This document shows positions 16,595 to 26,280 of a stretch of 64,000 nucleotides of DNA, in pieces. The notes beneath the pieces were generated by a model. The model was not told where the DNA came from and made no database searches. It worked only from the letters and a program-made list of their open reading frames with translations. The stretch spans positions 121,133 to 185,132 of the forward strand of contig JAKVAR010000009.1 in the NCBI GenBank assembly GCA_022447585.1. Reading direction: 5' to 3'. Every line of letters starts with the position of its first letter. Positions within the stretch are counted from its first letter, which is position 1. The stretch comes from Crocinitomicaceae bacterium (GTDB lineage Bacteria; Bacteroidota; Bacteroidia; Flavobacteriales_D; Crocinitomicaceae). A program made the translations under genes and the position numbers.

Positions 16595-19246
16595 TTGAAA
16601 CTCAAACATACGTATATTCTTTTAATTGCCGCGCTCACAATAATTGGGTGTCGACAAACTAAGTATGTTCCGGAAAGGAAGTACCTTTTGAAAAAGAATG
16701 AGGTTTTCCAGACTGGAGATAAATTGGACAAGGATGATTTGAATTCAATTATTCGTCAACAGCCGAACTATAAACGTGTTGGCGTGAAGTGGAAACTGTT
16801 AGCTTTTAATCGAGTAGACTCAACAAAAGTGGCCAACAAAAGGGTGAAAAAAAATCAGGCTAATTTTTTAACGAATAGAAAAAGACTCGCTCGGCAAGAT
16901 CAGATCAATAGCAAAAGAATGCATAGGGCCATTCGAAAGGGACGTTCACATTATACGGAGAAGATAATTAAGTTGAAAGATACAGTTGAACCTAGAATGT
17001 TCTTTCGAGAATGGTATAAGTATAAAATTGGTCATGCTCCCGTTGTTTTTGACAGTATCCCCTACAATAAATCCATTGATCAGATTGGTGCTTATTTGCG
17101 CAGAAAAGGATATTATTATGGCGATGTTAAGGCTTTTGTCGATTACAAAAAGAATAAAAAATGTGTTGTTTCATATCATGTTACAACAGGTGAACAATAT
17201 AGAATAGATAGCGTTTATATTATTGGAAAGAATCCAATTGTCTTAGAAAGATATCGAGAATATTTAGATGCTAAAGACAACCATAAAATTTTGAATGAGG
17301 CGTTTGATAGTGAGCAGTTAGATGATCATAGAGGTAAAGTTGCAAAATACATGAGGGATTCGGGTATTTATGGTTTTAGTTCTAATCACATTTCTTACGT
17401 TGCTGATACGATCAGAAGCGGGATGTCTGTTATTCTGGGCGTAAGATTAAGTGACCGAATCATGAAGTCTGATCGAAATCGAGATTCGGTTATTCAAGTT
17501 CCGCATCAAGAGACTTTTGTTAATCGAGTTTATTTTCACATTTCTGATACTCTAAATTTTAAAGGTTCATTTAGTCAATATATGAAATCCAGAGGATTTG
17601 AATTATTTGATGGGCAATTTCTTAATAGGGTAGATACAACGTTTTATATTAAAACGATGGATCAATCGGATGAAATTGATGTGACGCGAATGGCCATATT
17701 TACGCATAACGGACCTTTGCCTGTTAAACCAAAAATTCTTGAACTTCAAAATTATTTAGAAATAGACCAAATGTATTCTGAGCAGAATCTTGAAAAGACT
17801 TATTTAAGTTTATTGCAATTAGATCTATTTGATGCTGTTAAGACTGTGTTGGTTGAAGTTGGAACCTCTGGATGTGTTGACGCTCACTATTATTTAATAC
17901 CTAGAAAGAAACAGAGCTTCGGTTTTGAGCCAAGAGCAACTAACTCGAATGGCTTTTTAGGAGTTGCAGCAACATTTAATTATACGAATCGTAATTTATT
18001 TAAAGGTGCTGAAAAAATTATCCTTGGGCTTTCTGGTGGATTTGAATCTCAACCTCCTATCTTCGATCAAACAATAGATGGTAATCAAATTCAAACTGCA
18101 GGAAGAAGTTTTAATACGTTCGAAGTTGGTCCAAGTTCGCAGTTGGAAATCCCGGGCCTATTTCCATTAAGGATTAATAAAGGAGCAAAAAAATTAAGGC
18201 CTAAGACAGTTGTTTCTTCAGCTTACAACTTTCAAAAAAGAGATGATTTCACCCAGGGAACATTTCAACTCAACTATTTATGGAGGTTTTTCGCTAAGAA
18301 AACAATGATTTTTCAGTCGGGTTTTCCGTTACTATCTGTTATAAAATTTGTGAACATTGATAAGAGCCCTGAGTTTGAGCAACGATTAGTTGAAATAAAC
18401 GATTTGTTCTTGTTGAATGCATATAGTGATCAGTTTGTCTGGCAAGATTGGAAGTTTACATATGAATACAACATTCAAGAGAAAGAAAACCGAAAAGGAA
18501 ATTCTCAATTGAATTTTACATCTTCATTTGATCCTGCAGGAAATTTATTGTCATTATTTCAGCAGTATCAAGATTCTATTGATGGTCAGTATACGATTTT
18601 TGGTATACGGTATGCCCAATTTGCTCGTTTGGATAATAACTTTGTTTATTCTAAACCCATAGGGAAAGATAGAAGTTTGAATTTTCGATTAACTGCTGGT
18701 GGAGGTTTACCTTATGGTAATTCAAAATCTGCTTTACCATATGAATATAGCTTCTTTGCTGGTGGGGCAAATGATAATAGGGGCTGGAGAGCGAGAGCGT
18801 TAGGGCCTGGTTCTTATAAGTATTACTTAGATACTAATAGAACTGCTACCCAAATTGGTGATATTCGAATCGGTGCCTCTGCTGAGTATCGCTTTGCTTT
18901 TAACTCATTGTTTAAGGGGGCTTTATTTGTTGACGCAGGGAATGTTTGGACTATTGCTGAAGATCCAAATAGAGTAGGTGGTCAAATTTCATCGAATTGG
19001 TATAAGGAAATTGCTTTAGCAGGTGGCTTCGGTTTAAGGATGGATCTAGAGTACTTTATTGTTCGTATTGATATGGGATTCCCTATTATGAATCCAGCAC
19101 TGCCTGAAGGAGCTAAGTGGATTTTTCAATCAAGACATAAATATTACGCTGAAGGGATAGCTGAATTTGGAGTTGATAAATACGAGAGCTATATGCCCTT
19201 ACCGTTTATCCCTACGTTCCATTTTGGAATAGGATATCCGTTCTAA
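16595..19246 (+). CDS. tamL: TamL: TamA-like BamA-superfamily outer-membrane lipoprotein
   Basis: A BamA/TamA superfamily protein that inserts or exports outer-membrane proteins together with TamB. With the TTG start at 16595 it has 883 residues and a lipoprotein signal ending in TIIGC, with Cys19 as the lipidated residue. A lipid anchor is what sets Bacteroidota TamL apart from proteobacterial TamA. POTRA-like repeats run to about 430 (SIDQIGAYLRRKGYYYGDV, then EQYRIDSVYIIG). The 16-strand barrel begins near QSFGFEPRATNSNGFLG and contains FAGGANDNRGWRARALG, the VRGF-like lid-lock motif of the superfamily. No tamB follows within the window; the next 400 bases are non-coding. Confidence 0.87.
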   Translation: MKLKHTYILLIAALTIIGCRQTKYVPERKYLLKKNEVFQTGDKLDKDDLNSIIRQQPNYKRVGVKWKLLAFNRVDSTKVANKRVKKNQANFLTNRKRLARQDQINSKRMHRAIRKGRSHYTEKIIKLKDTVEPRMFFREWYKYKIGHAPVVFDSIPYNKSIDQIGAYLRRKGYYYGDVKAFVDYKKNKKCVVSYHVTTGEQYRIDSVYIIGKNPIVLERYREYLDAKDNHKILNEAFDSEQLDDHRGKVAKYMRDSGIYGFSSNHISYVADTIRSGMSVILGVRLSDRIMKSDRNRDSVIQVPHQETFVNRVYFHISDTLNFKGSFSQYMKSRGFELFDGQFLNRVDTTFYIKTMDQSDEIDVTRMAIFTHNGPLPVKPKILELQNYLEIDQMYSEQNLEKTYLSLLQLDLFDAVKTVLVEVGTSGCVDAHYYLIPRKKQSFGFEPRATNSNGFLGVAATFNYTNRNLFKGAEKIILGLSGGFESQPPIFDQTIDGNQIQTAGRSFNTFEVGPSSQLEIPGLFPLRINKGAKKLRPKTVVSSAYNFQKRDDFTQGTFQLNYLWRFFAKKTMIFQSGFPLLSVIKFVNIDKSPEFEQRLVEINDLFLLNAYSDQFVWQDWKFTYEYNIQEKENRKGNSQLNFTSSFDPAGNLLSLFQQYQDSIDGQYTIFGIRYAQFARLDNNFVYSKPIGKDRSLNFRLTAGGGLPYGNSKSALPYEYSFFAGGANDNRGWRARALGPGSYKYYLDTNRTATQIGDIRIGASAEYRFAFNSLFKGALFVDAGNVWTIAEDPNRVGGQISSNWYKEIALAGGFGLRMDLEYFIVRIDMGFPIMNPALPEGAKWIFQSRHKYYAEGIAEFGVDKYESYMPLPFIPTFHFGIGYPF

Positions 19247-19655
19247 GTGCATCAATTTGTACTTCAATAAATTAGTGAATTCAGTGTAAGTCAGAAATAG
19301 TGATTTTCTCCTCGGTTATCAGCATTAAGGGATCATATGCCTGGTCCATCTTTTTGTCTAGTTAACTGAGAATGTTCATTCCTAATTGCTCTAATGCTAA
19401 TTATTAATTGACTTAACAAATATTGCTGCGCAATTTTGTTTTTTTGAATTTAGATATTTTATCGGCTAACTTATCTCAGGCTGGGGAGTGTATTTCTATC
19501 AAGATAATTTATAGTATAATTACAGATTCTTAGTTGAGGAATTTAATTCAATGAAAAAAAAGGATTTCAAGATGTGAACATTTTTCCATATAATCAAACT
19601 AACCAATATAGAGAATAGGCCTAGATATATGCTCTGAGAAAAGTTGAAACGCAAT
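19247..19655. other. Intergenic stretch with no recognised content
   Basis: A gap of 409 bases between the tamL and uvrD stops, which converge. It is AT-rich with stop codons in all frames. I found no strong hairpin with a T-run, no tRNA-like sequence and no exact TAnnTTTG box in a sensible position. A short imperfect inverted repeat around 19286-19305 (AGAAA ... TTTCT) is too weak to call a terminator. Confidence 0.4.
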
Positions 19656-21935
19656 TTATATATCTGTTACTTTTAAGTCAGCAAACCTCAGCAAAACTTT
19701 TTTTGCACCGTGCCTTGGGAAGAAAATTGTTGCTTTTCTGTCAGCTCCAGTGCCTTCTAGTGCCGTAATTTTTCCTTTGCCAAAACGATTGTGTTCAACC
19801 ATAAAGCCAACCTTCAACTCAAGCGTGTCTGATCCTTTAACATTAGACTTTGAACTTACCTTATTTATTGGCTTCAATGAACTTGACGTAAAAGATCTAT
19901 TCAGTCCTCCTTGGTGCGGTCTTTCCTGAGTTGTCATTCTTTTTGATAAGGACCTTCCTCCTCCACGAACAGGAGATTCATGTCTTAAGAATTTAGGATC
20001 GATTTCTTCAATAAATCGACTTGGTTCAGCTGTAATCAAGTTTCCCCATTGGAAACGCGATGTAGCATAGGATAGAGTGCAGTTTTCTTTTGCCCGCGTA
20101 ACTGCAACATAGAAAAGTCTGCGTTCTTCCTCTAAATCAGATCTAGAGTTAAGTGACATTTGAGAAGGGAAAAGATTTTCTTCTAAACCAACTAAGTATA
20201 CATTGGGGAATTCAAGGCCTTTACTCGAGTGGATGGTCATCATGGTAACATGATTTTTAACTTCATCCTTATCTTCATCAGCATCGGTTAAAAGTGCAAC
20301 ATCAAGCATAAATTCGCTCAAAGATTTAGAATCTTCTTCACCTTGATTGCTAACAAAAGCTTTAATACCCGAAAGTAACTCTTCAATATTCTGGTAACGT
20401 TCTACTTCTTCTGGTCCTTTGTCTTTATCTGTAGTTAATTCTTTTAGAATTCCCGAAGACTTGGCTATTTCTTGGGCTAAAGAGTATGCATCTAACGTGT
20501 TAAGTTGGGCCGAGAAACTTTTGATCATTGTCGCAAAATCAGCCATTTTCTTTTTCGTTCCGGCGTTAATTGCAACGGGATATTGAGTAAAGTTCGAGAT
20601 AACATCCCATGGAGTGACTCCATATTGATTTGCTGCAATTATCACATTTTCCAAGGTCGTCTTACCTATTCCACGCTTTGGATAATTAATAATGCGTTTG
20701 AAAGCTTCTTCATCATTATGATTGGCTGTTAACCTGAAGTATGAAAGTAAGTCTTTAATTTCCTTTCTTTGGTAAAATGAGAGACCACCATATATTTTAT
20801 AAGGAATGTTATGTTTTCTTAATGATTCTTCGAAAGACCTGGATTGTTTATTAGTTCTGTAGAGAATAGCGAAATCATTGAATGATAATCCTTCAGCTTT
20901 TACTTTATCATAAATTTTATTCGTAATAACCTTTCCTTCTTCATTGTCTGTTAAGGTTCTAATTACCTTTATTTTACTTCCTTCATCATTATCAGTCCAA
21001 ACGGTCTTTTTTATTTGGTCTTTATTACGTGCAATCACTCCGTTTGCCGCTTCAACAATATTCTTTGTACTTCTATAATTTTGCTCTAGTTTAAATAACT
21101 TAAAGTCAGGATAATCTTTTTTGAAGTTTAGAATGTTTTGAATATTCGCACCACGGAAAGAGTAGATACTTTGAGCATCGTCACCAACAACACAAATATT
21201 TTCATAAACAGCAGCTAGTTTCTTTACAATAAGATATTGAGCGTAATTGGTGTCTTGATACTCATCAACTAATATGTATTTGAATTTCTGTTGATAATAG
21301 TTTAAAACATCTGGGAAATCACGAAGAAGCACGTTTGTTTTATAAAGTAAGTCATCAAAGTCCATTGCTCCAGCATTGAAACACCTATTTGCATAGGCCT
21401 TATAAATTCGAGCCATTTCAGGTCGCTTAGCCATCTTGTCTTCGGCTTGAATATCAGGGTTCTTTTCGTAGGCTTCTGGAGAAATTAAATTATTTTTTGC
21501 AGAAGAAATTCTACCTAAAACGTTGTTTGCTTTATAGGCTTTGTCGTCTAGATTAAATCCTTTCACGATATCTTTTAACAAGCTTTTAGAATCCTGAGTA
21601 TCGTATATTGTAAAATTACTAGGATAACCAAGGCGATCGGCATTCATTCTAAGAATTCTAGAAAAGACCGAGTGAAACGTACCCATCGTAATGTTTCTAG
21701 CTTCGCCATCACCCACAATCTCTCCGATTCTTTCTGTCATTTCTCGCGCAGCCTTATTTGTAAAAGTAAGAGCCATAATGTTGAACGGATCAACACCTTG
21801 TTCAATCATATGAGCAATCCTAAACGTAAGAACCCTTGTCTTTCCTGACCCTGCGCCGGCAATAACCATTGTTGGACCGTAAATGTTTTTTACGGCAACA
21901 CCTTGACTTTCGTTTAATTCTTCTAGGTAACCCAT
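19656..21935 (-). CDS. UvrD/PcrA-type superfamily 1 DNA helicase
   Basis: A 3'-5' ATP-dependent DNA helicase acting in excision and replication-linked repair. The frame extends upstream to 22019, but the protein-like sequence begins at ATG 21935 (MGYLEELNESQGVAVKN), giving 759 residues; two -7-like boxes lie inside the extension. Motifs in order: Q-motif LNESQGVAV, Walker A AGAGSGKTRVL (about 26-36), Ia TFTNKAA, motif II DEYQDTN, motif III VGDDAQSIYSFRGA, motif IV QNYRST, motif V MMTIHSSKGLEF and motif VI VAVTRAKENCTL. The C-terminal 60 residues carry the Tudor-like fold of PcrA/UvrD (VGFMVEHNRFGKGKITALEG). Confidence 0.95.
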   Translation of the reverse strand: MGYLEELNESQGVAVKNIYGPTMVIAGAGSGKTRVLTFRIAHMIEQGVDPFNIMALTFTNKAAREMTERIGEIVGDGEARNITMGTFHSVFSRILRMNADRLGYPSNFTIYDTQDSKSLLKDIVKGFNLDDKAYKANNVLGRISSAKNNLISPEAYEKNPDIQAEDKMAKRPEMARIYKAYANRCFNAGAMDFDDLLYKTNVLLRDFPDVLNYYQQKFKYILVDEYQDTNYAQYLIVKKLAAVYENICVVGDDAQSIYSFRGANIQNILNFKKDYPDFKLFKLEQNYRSTKNIVEAANGVIARNKDQIKKTVWTDNDEGSKIKVIRTLTDNEEGKVITNKIYDKVKAEGLSFNDFAILYRTNKQSRSFEESLRKHNIPYKIYGGLSFYQRKEIKDLLSYFRLTANHNDEEAFKRIINYPKRGIGKTTLENVIIAANQYGVTPWDVISNFTQYPVAINAGTKKKMADFATMIKSFSAQLNTLDAYSLAQEIAKSSGILKELTTDKDKGPEEVERYQNIEELLSGIKAFVSNQGEEDSKSLSEFMLDVALLTDADEDKDEVKNHVTMMTIHSSKGLEFPNVYLVGLEENLFPSQMSLNSRSDLEEERRLFYVAVTRAKENCTLSYATSRFQWGNLITAEPSRFIEEIDPKFLRHESPVRGGGRSLSKRMTTQERPHQGGLNRSFTSSSLKPINKVSSKSNVKGSDTLELKVGFMVEHNRFGKGKITALEGTGADRKATIFFPRHGAKKVLLRFADLKVTDI

Positions 21936-21985
21936 TCGTTTTTTTTGATGAACGCAGATAGAGCGAACGTTGATAATAGACGAAA

Positions 21986-22002
21986 CAAATCTAGCAAAAT
22001 TA
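21986..22002 (-). promoter_or_regulatory. Two overlapping-spaced -7 boxes for the helicase gene
   Basis: On the minus strand TAATTTTG (22002-21995) and TAGATTTG (21993-21986) both match TAnnTTTG. They sit 50-67 bases upstream of the chosen ATG and inside the unlikely N-terminal extension, supporting the shorter start. Which of the two is used cannot be told. Confidence 0.45.
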
Positions 22003-22128
22003 AGCTGTATTTTCTTCAATTTTATAGCAGTTTAATCAACGGTTAGTCGTTCAAAATCAATCAATCATTCAATGATTGTGTTCACAAGGATATAATTGAT
22101 AAATTTAGTCTTGTTAAAACCACTATTT

Positions 22129-23658
22129 ATGAAACCTACATTACTTATTCTATTTTTTATTAGTTCATTAGTTACGTGTGCTCAATCAGTAACAAAAATC
22201 TATCAGCATGATTCATCCAATTTATCTCAGCTCTATGTTATGCCATATGATCAGACAGAGTTGATGGTTGTTTCAGGATCAGGCTTAAATTTTACAGATC
22301 ATGAGTATTATAATTATTCAAATGGCTCAATTACCCCTATAACTTTTAATGGGGTAGACACTATTGTTGGCCCTCCTGTTATTGGGGCTGATCGAATATT
22401 TTTCAAAGGAAAAATTAATGGCTTAGGCGAAGAACTTGTTGCGTTTGATGGTAATTCTACTTACTTCTTTGACTTCAATCTGGGGTTACCGAGTTCAAAG
22501 CCAGAGATTATTTCATACAACAATGAGATTTTTATTATTGCAGACAATGGAGTTAAACGCCAATTGTACCTGTATGAAGGCGGTTCAAATTTTCAACAGA
22601 TTACAAATCAGGTTACATCTGATGTTATTGAGTTTTTAGGTTATAGAAATATGGATTACTATTATTTTGAGGAGAATGACTCAGATCCACTTCTAAACAA
22701 ACTAAGTGTTGCTTCGAATTCTGGGGGTAGTTTTAGTTATTCTAATTTAGCTTCTTTGGTTATGAATTCTTCTAATTCAGAAGTTATAGAACTTAATAAT
22801 CAACTATATTTTAAAAATTCCACTTATACTGGTGGGGATGTGATAGAGCGAATTTTCCAAATAGCTCCTTCTAATGCTGTTACGGAGTACTTTAATAATA
22901 CAATGAGTAGTTTTGCTAATACTTTGCTATTCGAATTTGAAGGGAAAATTTTAACCTATTCTACGGATGCAGCGAATAGTGAGATTGTAGAGTTGACAGG
23001 GGTTGGTCAAACTGCGGTTTATGCGGATTTAGGTGTTGGTGTCGGTGAGAATTTATTTTACGCAATTGTTAATAACGGCGTGCTTTATATGTACAATGAA
23101 AATTCAATGCTTTCAATAGAGAGTGGTAATTCGACCCAAATTTTAGGCATGGGCAATGGTTACACTTATCCACCTATCCTGGAAGAATCGGATCGGTTCT
23201 ATATCATTGAGAATGGTATAGGTTCAAGTAATAGTGCTAGAATTCTTGAAATCAACTCTTCTTCAACTCCAGTGTTCGATGCCATCATTACAGATTATTC
23301 ATCTTACACCTTCAGTTCAAATTCTGGAGTGCGTTATAATGGCGAAGTAGTATTCATTTATAAAGAGAGTCCAGTCTCAGAAATAACATCGGACCTTTAC
23401 ACTTTTCAATCAATTTTGGGACAAACTGAAGTCTCGCTTAATCAAATTAGCAGCTACCCAAACCCGATAAATGTTGGAGGTGATTTAAAGGTGTTTTCTT
23501 CGGAAGATCAAGACTATATGTTATGTTCTATAACAGGTTCAGCTATTCAAAAGGGTAGATTGACTCAAGGAGAGAATTTGATTGATTTACAGAGTTGTAG
23601 GGCAGGAGTCTATTTATTAAACACGGATAATTCTTCAATTCGAATAGTTATTCAATAA
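22129..23658 (+). CDS. Secreted protein with type A T9SS C-terminal sorting domain
   Basis: From ATG 22129 the protein has 509 residues with a signal peptide (MKPTLLILFFISSLVTCAQ). An upstream in-frame TTG at 22096 would only add an unlikely leader. The middle 400 residues are rich in Asn, Ser and Tyr and have a repetitive beta-propeller-like rhythm, but I recognise no catalytic motif. The last 80 residues look like a type A sorting domain: SSYPNPINVGGDLKV, then a GVYLLNT element and a short strand to the end. Established knowledge is that such domains route proteins through the type IX system; porT and porX in this window fit. The function of the cargo part is unknown. Confidence 0.8.
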   Translation: MKPTLLILFFISSLVTCAQSVTKIYQHDSSNLSQLYVMPYDQTELMVVSGSGLNFTDHEYYNYSNGSITPITFNGVDTIVGPPVIGADRIFFKGKINGLGEELVAFDGNSTYFFDFNLGLPSSKPEIISYNNEIFIIADNGVKRQLYLYEGGSNFQQITNQVTSDVIEFLGYRNMDYYYFEENDSDPLLNKLSVASNSGGSFSYSNLASLVMNSSNSEVIELNNQLYFKNSTYTGGDVIERIFQIAPSNAVTEYFNNTMSSFANTLLFEFEGKILTYSTDAANSEIVELTGVGQTAVYADLGVGVGENLFYAIVNNGVLYMYNENSMLSIESGNSTQILGMGNGYTYPPILEESDRFYIIENGIGSSNSARILEINSSSTPVFDAIITDYSSYTFSSNSGVRYNGEVVFIYKESPVSEITSDLYTFQSILGQTEVSLNQISSYPNPINVGGDLKVFSSEDQDYMLCSITGSAIQKGRLTQGENLIDLQSCRAGVYLLNTDNSSIRIVIQ

Positions 23659-23746
23659 GATTGTGAATTGTTTTCTTGATTTTTCAAGTCAATTTTCTTG
23701 ATAGATTTACTTAACTTCGTATCCTGAATTTTATAATAATAGAATA

Positions 23747-24814
23747 ATGAGTCACGGAATAAAGCCAGGAGTAGCAACAGGAGATGATGTTCAAAAGATA
23801 TTTGCATACGCAAAAGAAAAGGGATTTGCATTACCGGCAGTAAATGTAACAAACACAAGTACAGTCAATGCTGTTATGGAAGCTGCTGCTAAGCTTAATT
23901 CACCCGTGATTATCCAATTTTCAAATGGTGGCGCTCAGTTCTTCGCTGGAAAAGGATTGTCAAATGAAAATCATAGAGCTGGAATCGCTGGAGCTGTTTC
24001 AGGGGCAAAGCATGTTCATGCAATGGCTGAGTTGTATGGAGCAACTGTAATTCTTCATACAGATCATGCTGCAATGAAATTATTACCTTGGATAGATGGC
24101 TTATTAGATGCCTCTGAAAAGTTTTATAAAGAAACTGGAAAGTCACTGTATAGTTCTCACATGATTGATCTCTCTGAAGAACCATTAGAAGAGAATATTG
24201 GTATCTGTAAAAAATACCTAGAGCGAATGAGTAAAATCGGAATGACGCTTGAAATTGAATTAGGAATTACTGGAGGAGAAGAGGATGGTGTTGACAATAC
24301 AGATGTTGATTCTTCTAAATTATATACACAACCAGACGAGGTAGCATATGCTTATGAAGAGTTGATGAAAATTAGTCCAAGGTTTACTATTGCGGCTTCA
24401 TTTGGAAATGTACACGGTGTTTATAAGCCTGGAAATGTGCAGTTAACTCCAAAAATCTTATTGAATTCGCAAAATTTCATTCAACAGAAATACAATACTC
24501 CCAATAATCCTGTGGATTTTGTTTTTCACGGTGGATCTGGTTCAACCTTAGAAGAAATTAGAGAAGCTATAGGTTACGGGGTTATAAAAATGAATATTGA
24601 TACTGACCTTCAGTTTGCATTTACGGAAGGTTCTAGAGATTACATCGAAGATAAATTAGAGTACTTAAGAACTCAAATCGGAAATCCTGATGGAGATGAT
24701 TTGCCAAACAAAAAATACTATGATCCGCGCAAATGGATTAGAGATGGTGAGTTGACTTTTATCACACGTTTAGAGCGTTCGTTCGCTGATTTAAATAATG
24801 TAAATACGCTATAG
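23747..24814 (+). CDS. fbaA: Fructose-bisphosphate aldolase, class IIA
   Basis: A zinc-dependent aldolase interconverting fructose 1,6-bisphosphate and the triose phosphates in glycolysis and gluconeogenesis. The 355-residue length fits class IIA. Recognisable blocks are GFALPAVNVTNTSTVNAVME (about 26-45), ILHTDHAAMKLLPW (about 105, with the catalytic Asp and a zinc His), LEIELGITGGEEDGVDN (about 167), FGNVHGVYKPGNV (about 219) and VFHGGSGST (about 263, with a zinc His). A 7-bp inverted repeat separates it from accD, which is read in the same direction 35 bases later. Confidence 0.96.
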   Translation: MSHGIKPGVATGDDVQKIFAYAKEKGFALPAVNVTNTSTVNAVMEAAAKLNSPVIIQFSNGGAQFFAGKGLSNENHRAGIAGAVSGAKHVHAMAELYGATVILHTDHAAMKLLPWIDGLLDASEKFYKETGKSLYSSHMIDLSEEPLEENIGICKKYLERMSKIGMTLEIELGITGGEEDGVDNTDVDSSKLYTQPDEVAYAYEELMKISPRFTIAASFGNVHGVYKPGNVQLTPKILLNSQNFIQQKYNTPNNPVDFVFHGGSGSTLEEIREAIGYGVIKMNIDTDLQFAFTEGSRDYIEDKLEYLRTQIGNPDGDDLPNKKYYDPRKWIRDGELTFITRLERSFADLNNVNTL

Positions 24815-24831
24815 TTAGATCCTTGATCTAA
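24815..24831 (+). repeat. Perfect inverted repeat between fbaA and accD
   Basis: TTAGATC-CTT-GATCTAA forms a 7-bp stem with a 3-base loop starting on the base after the fbaA stop. There is no T-run after it, so it is not a typical terminator. It could be an RNA processing or stability element, or a protein-binding site. Confidence 0.45.
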
Positions 24832-24849
24832 GAACTAAAATAATATTAC

Positions 24850-25695
24850 ATGAGTTGGTTTAAAAGAAGTAAAGAAGGGATTACAACTTCCACGAAAGAG
24901 AAGAAGGAAACTCCAGAAGGATTGTGGCAAAAGTGTTCCAATTGTAAAACAATTTTTGCAGCTGATGATTTAGCTAGAAATGCATATGTATGTGATCGTT
25001 GTAATCATCATGAAAGAATTGGTTCAGCTGAATATTTTCAAATTTTGTTTGATGAAGGAAAGTTCAAAGAGCTTAATAAAGATGTGAAATCCGGAGATCC
25101 ATTAAAATTTAAGGATACGAAGAAATATACAGATCGCGTTAAAGCAACACAAAAGAAATCTGGTTTAACTGACGCAATTAGAACAGCAAAGGGGAAGTTA
25201 GATGGTGAGGATATTGTTATTGCTGCTATGGATTTTTCTTTTATTGGTGGTTCTATGGGATCTGTAATGGGAGAGAAAATTGCAAGGGCAATTGATGAAG
25301 CTATCAAGTCTAAGTGTCCATTTATGATTATTTCTAAATCGGGTGGAGCTAGAATGATGGAAGCCGGTCTTTCATTGATGCAAATGGCGAAGGTTTCTGG
25401 TAAACTAGGTCAATTGTCCGAAGCGAAACTTCCGTATATATCTTTCTTGACAGATCCAACTACGGGAGGAGTTACCGCTTCATTCGCTATGTTAGGTGAT
25501 TTAAATATTGCGGAGCCAGATGCTCTTATTGCATTTGCAGGGCCCCGAGTTGTTAGAGAAACAATTGGCAGAGACCTGCCTGATGGATTTCAAAAATCAG
25601 AATTTGTATTGGAGCATGGTTTTTTAGATTACATCGTTGAAAGAACTGAATTAAAGGAAACGTTAGCGTTATCTTTAAAGTTGTTTAAATCTTAA
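24850..25695 (+). CDS. accD: Acetyl-CoA carboxylase carboxyltransferase beta subunit
   Basis: AccD pairs with AccA to move the carboxyl group from carboxybiotin to acetyl-CoA, making malonyl-CoA for fatty acid synthesis. The 281-residue protein has the N-terminal zinc ribbon with C29, C32, C48 and C51 (KCSNCKTIF, then YVCDRCNHH). The crotonase-like core follows, with [12 protein letters not shown] (about 135), [18 protein letters not shown] (about 164) and [12 protein letters not shown] (about 197) forming the oxyanion and CoA sites. accA is not in the window. Confidence 0.96.
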   Translation: MSWFKRSKEGITTSTKEKKETPEGLWQKCSNCKTIFAADDLARNAYVCDRCNHHERIGSAEYFQILFDEGKFKELNKDVKSGDPLKFKDTKKYTDRVKATQKKSGLTDAIRTAKGKLDGEDIVIAAMDFSFIGGSMGSVMGEKIARAIDEAIKSKCPFMIISKSGGARMMEAGLSLMQMAKVSGKLGQLSEAKLPYISFLTDPTTGGVTASFAMLGDLNIAEPDALIAFAGPRVVRETIGRDLPDGFQKSEFVLEHGFLDYIVERTELKETLALSLKLFKS

Positions 25696-25820
25696 ATGAG
25701 TGATAGATGTGTTTTTTAAGCTAACTTGCAAATTGAAACTTCATATGTTGTAAAATAGAATTAAAATTCGTTCAAATGGAGTAATTTTCGATTTATAGTA
25801 AGTTTATTAAATAACATTAT

Positions 25821-25828
25821 TATCTTTG
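25821..25828 (+). promoter_or_regulatory. -7 box of rpsO
   Basis: TATCTTTG followed by CACC is an exact TAnnTTTG match. It lies 46 bases before the rpsO ATG in a 179-base gap. It predicts a leader of about 40 bases. Confidence 0.6.
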
Positions 25829-25874
25829 CACCGTCGAAACACGACTACATAAAAATTATTTAAACAATATTGGA

Positions 25875-26144
25875 ATGTATTTAGATACAGCAAAAAAACA
25901 AGAGATCTTCAAGAAACATGGTGGTTCTGAATCGAACACTGGATCTGCAGAAGGTCAAATCGCATTGTTCTCTTTTAGAATTGCTCATTTAACTGAGCAT
26001 TTAAAAAAGAACCGTAAAGATTATGGTACACAAAGAGCTCTTCAATTATTAGTTGGTAAACGTAGAAGTTTATTGGATTATTTGAAAGCTAAAGATATCG
26101 AGAGATACCGTGCTATTGTTAAAGAATTAGGCTTACGTCGTTAA
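25875..26144 (+). CDS. rpsO: 30S ribosomal protein S15
   Basis: S15 binds 16S rRNA helices 20-22 and starts assembly of the central platform of the small subunit. The 89-residue length is exact for the family. Typical blocks are KHGGSESNTGSAEGQIALFS (about 14-33), the basic LKKNRKDYGTQRAL and the C-terminal LLVGKRRSLLDYLKAKD. A strong terminator follows within 24 bases and pnp comes next, the same rpsO-pnp order known from E. coli and many other bacteria. Confidence 0.98.
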   Translation: MYLDTAKKQEIFKKHGGSESNTGSAEGQIALFSFRIAHLTEHLKKNRKDYGTQRALQLLVGKRRSLLDYLKAKDIERYRAIVKELGLRR

Positions 26145-26167
26145 TATTCTTTGAAATATAATATTGA

Positions 26168-26204
26168 GGGGCAGTCGAAAAATTTCGAGTGCCCCTTCTG
26201 TTTT
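26168..26204 (+). terminator. Intrinsic terminator after rpsO
   Basis: GGGGCA pairs with TGCCCC, and after one mismatched base pair the inner arms TCGAA and TTCGA continue the stem around an AAA loop. The tail is TTCTGTTTT. It ends the rpsO transcript before pnp. Confidence 0.85.
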
Positions 26205-26280
26205 ATAAAGTGACGCTTACTTTGAAAGCGTAGAAGCCGTTAAGTAAATGGTTTCAAGTGAATTAAGTAAATAAATAAAT

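Noticed and set aside
21936-22019. 28-residue N-terminal extension of the UvrD-type helicase
   Set aside because: The helicase Q-motif begins right after ATG 21935, and two -7 boxes fall within the extension, so it is probably untranslated.
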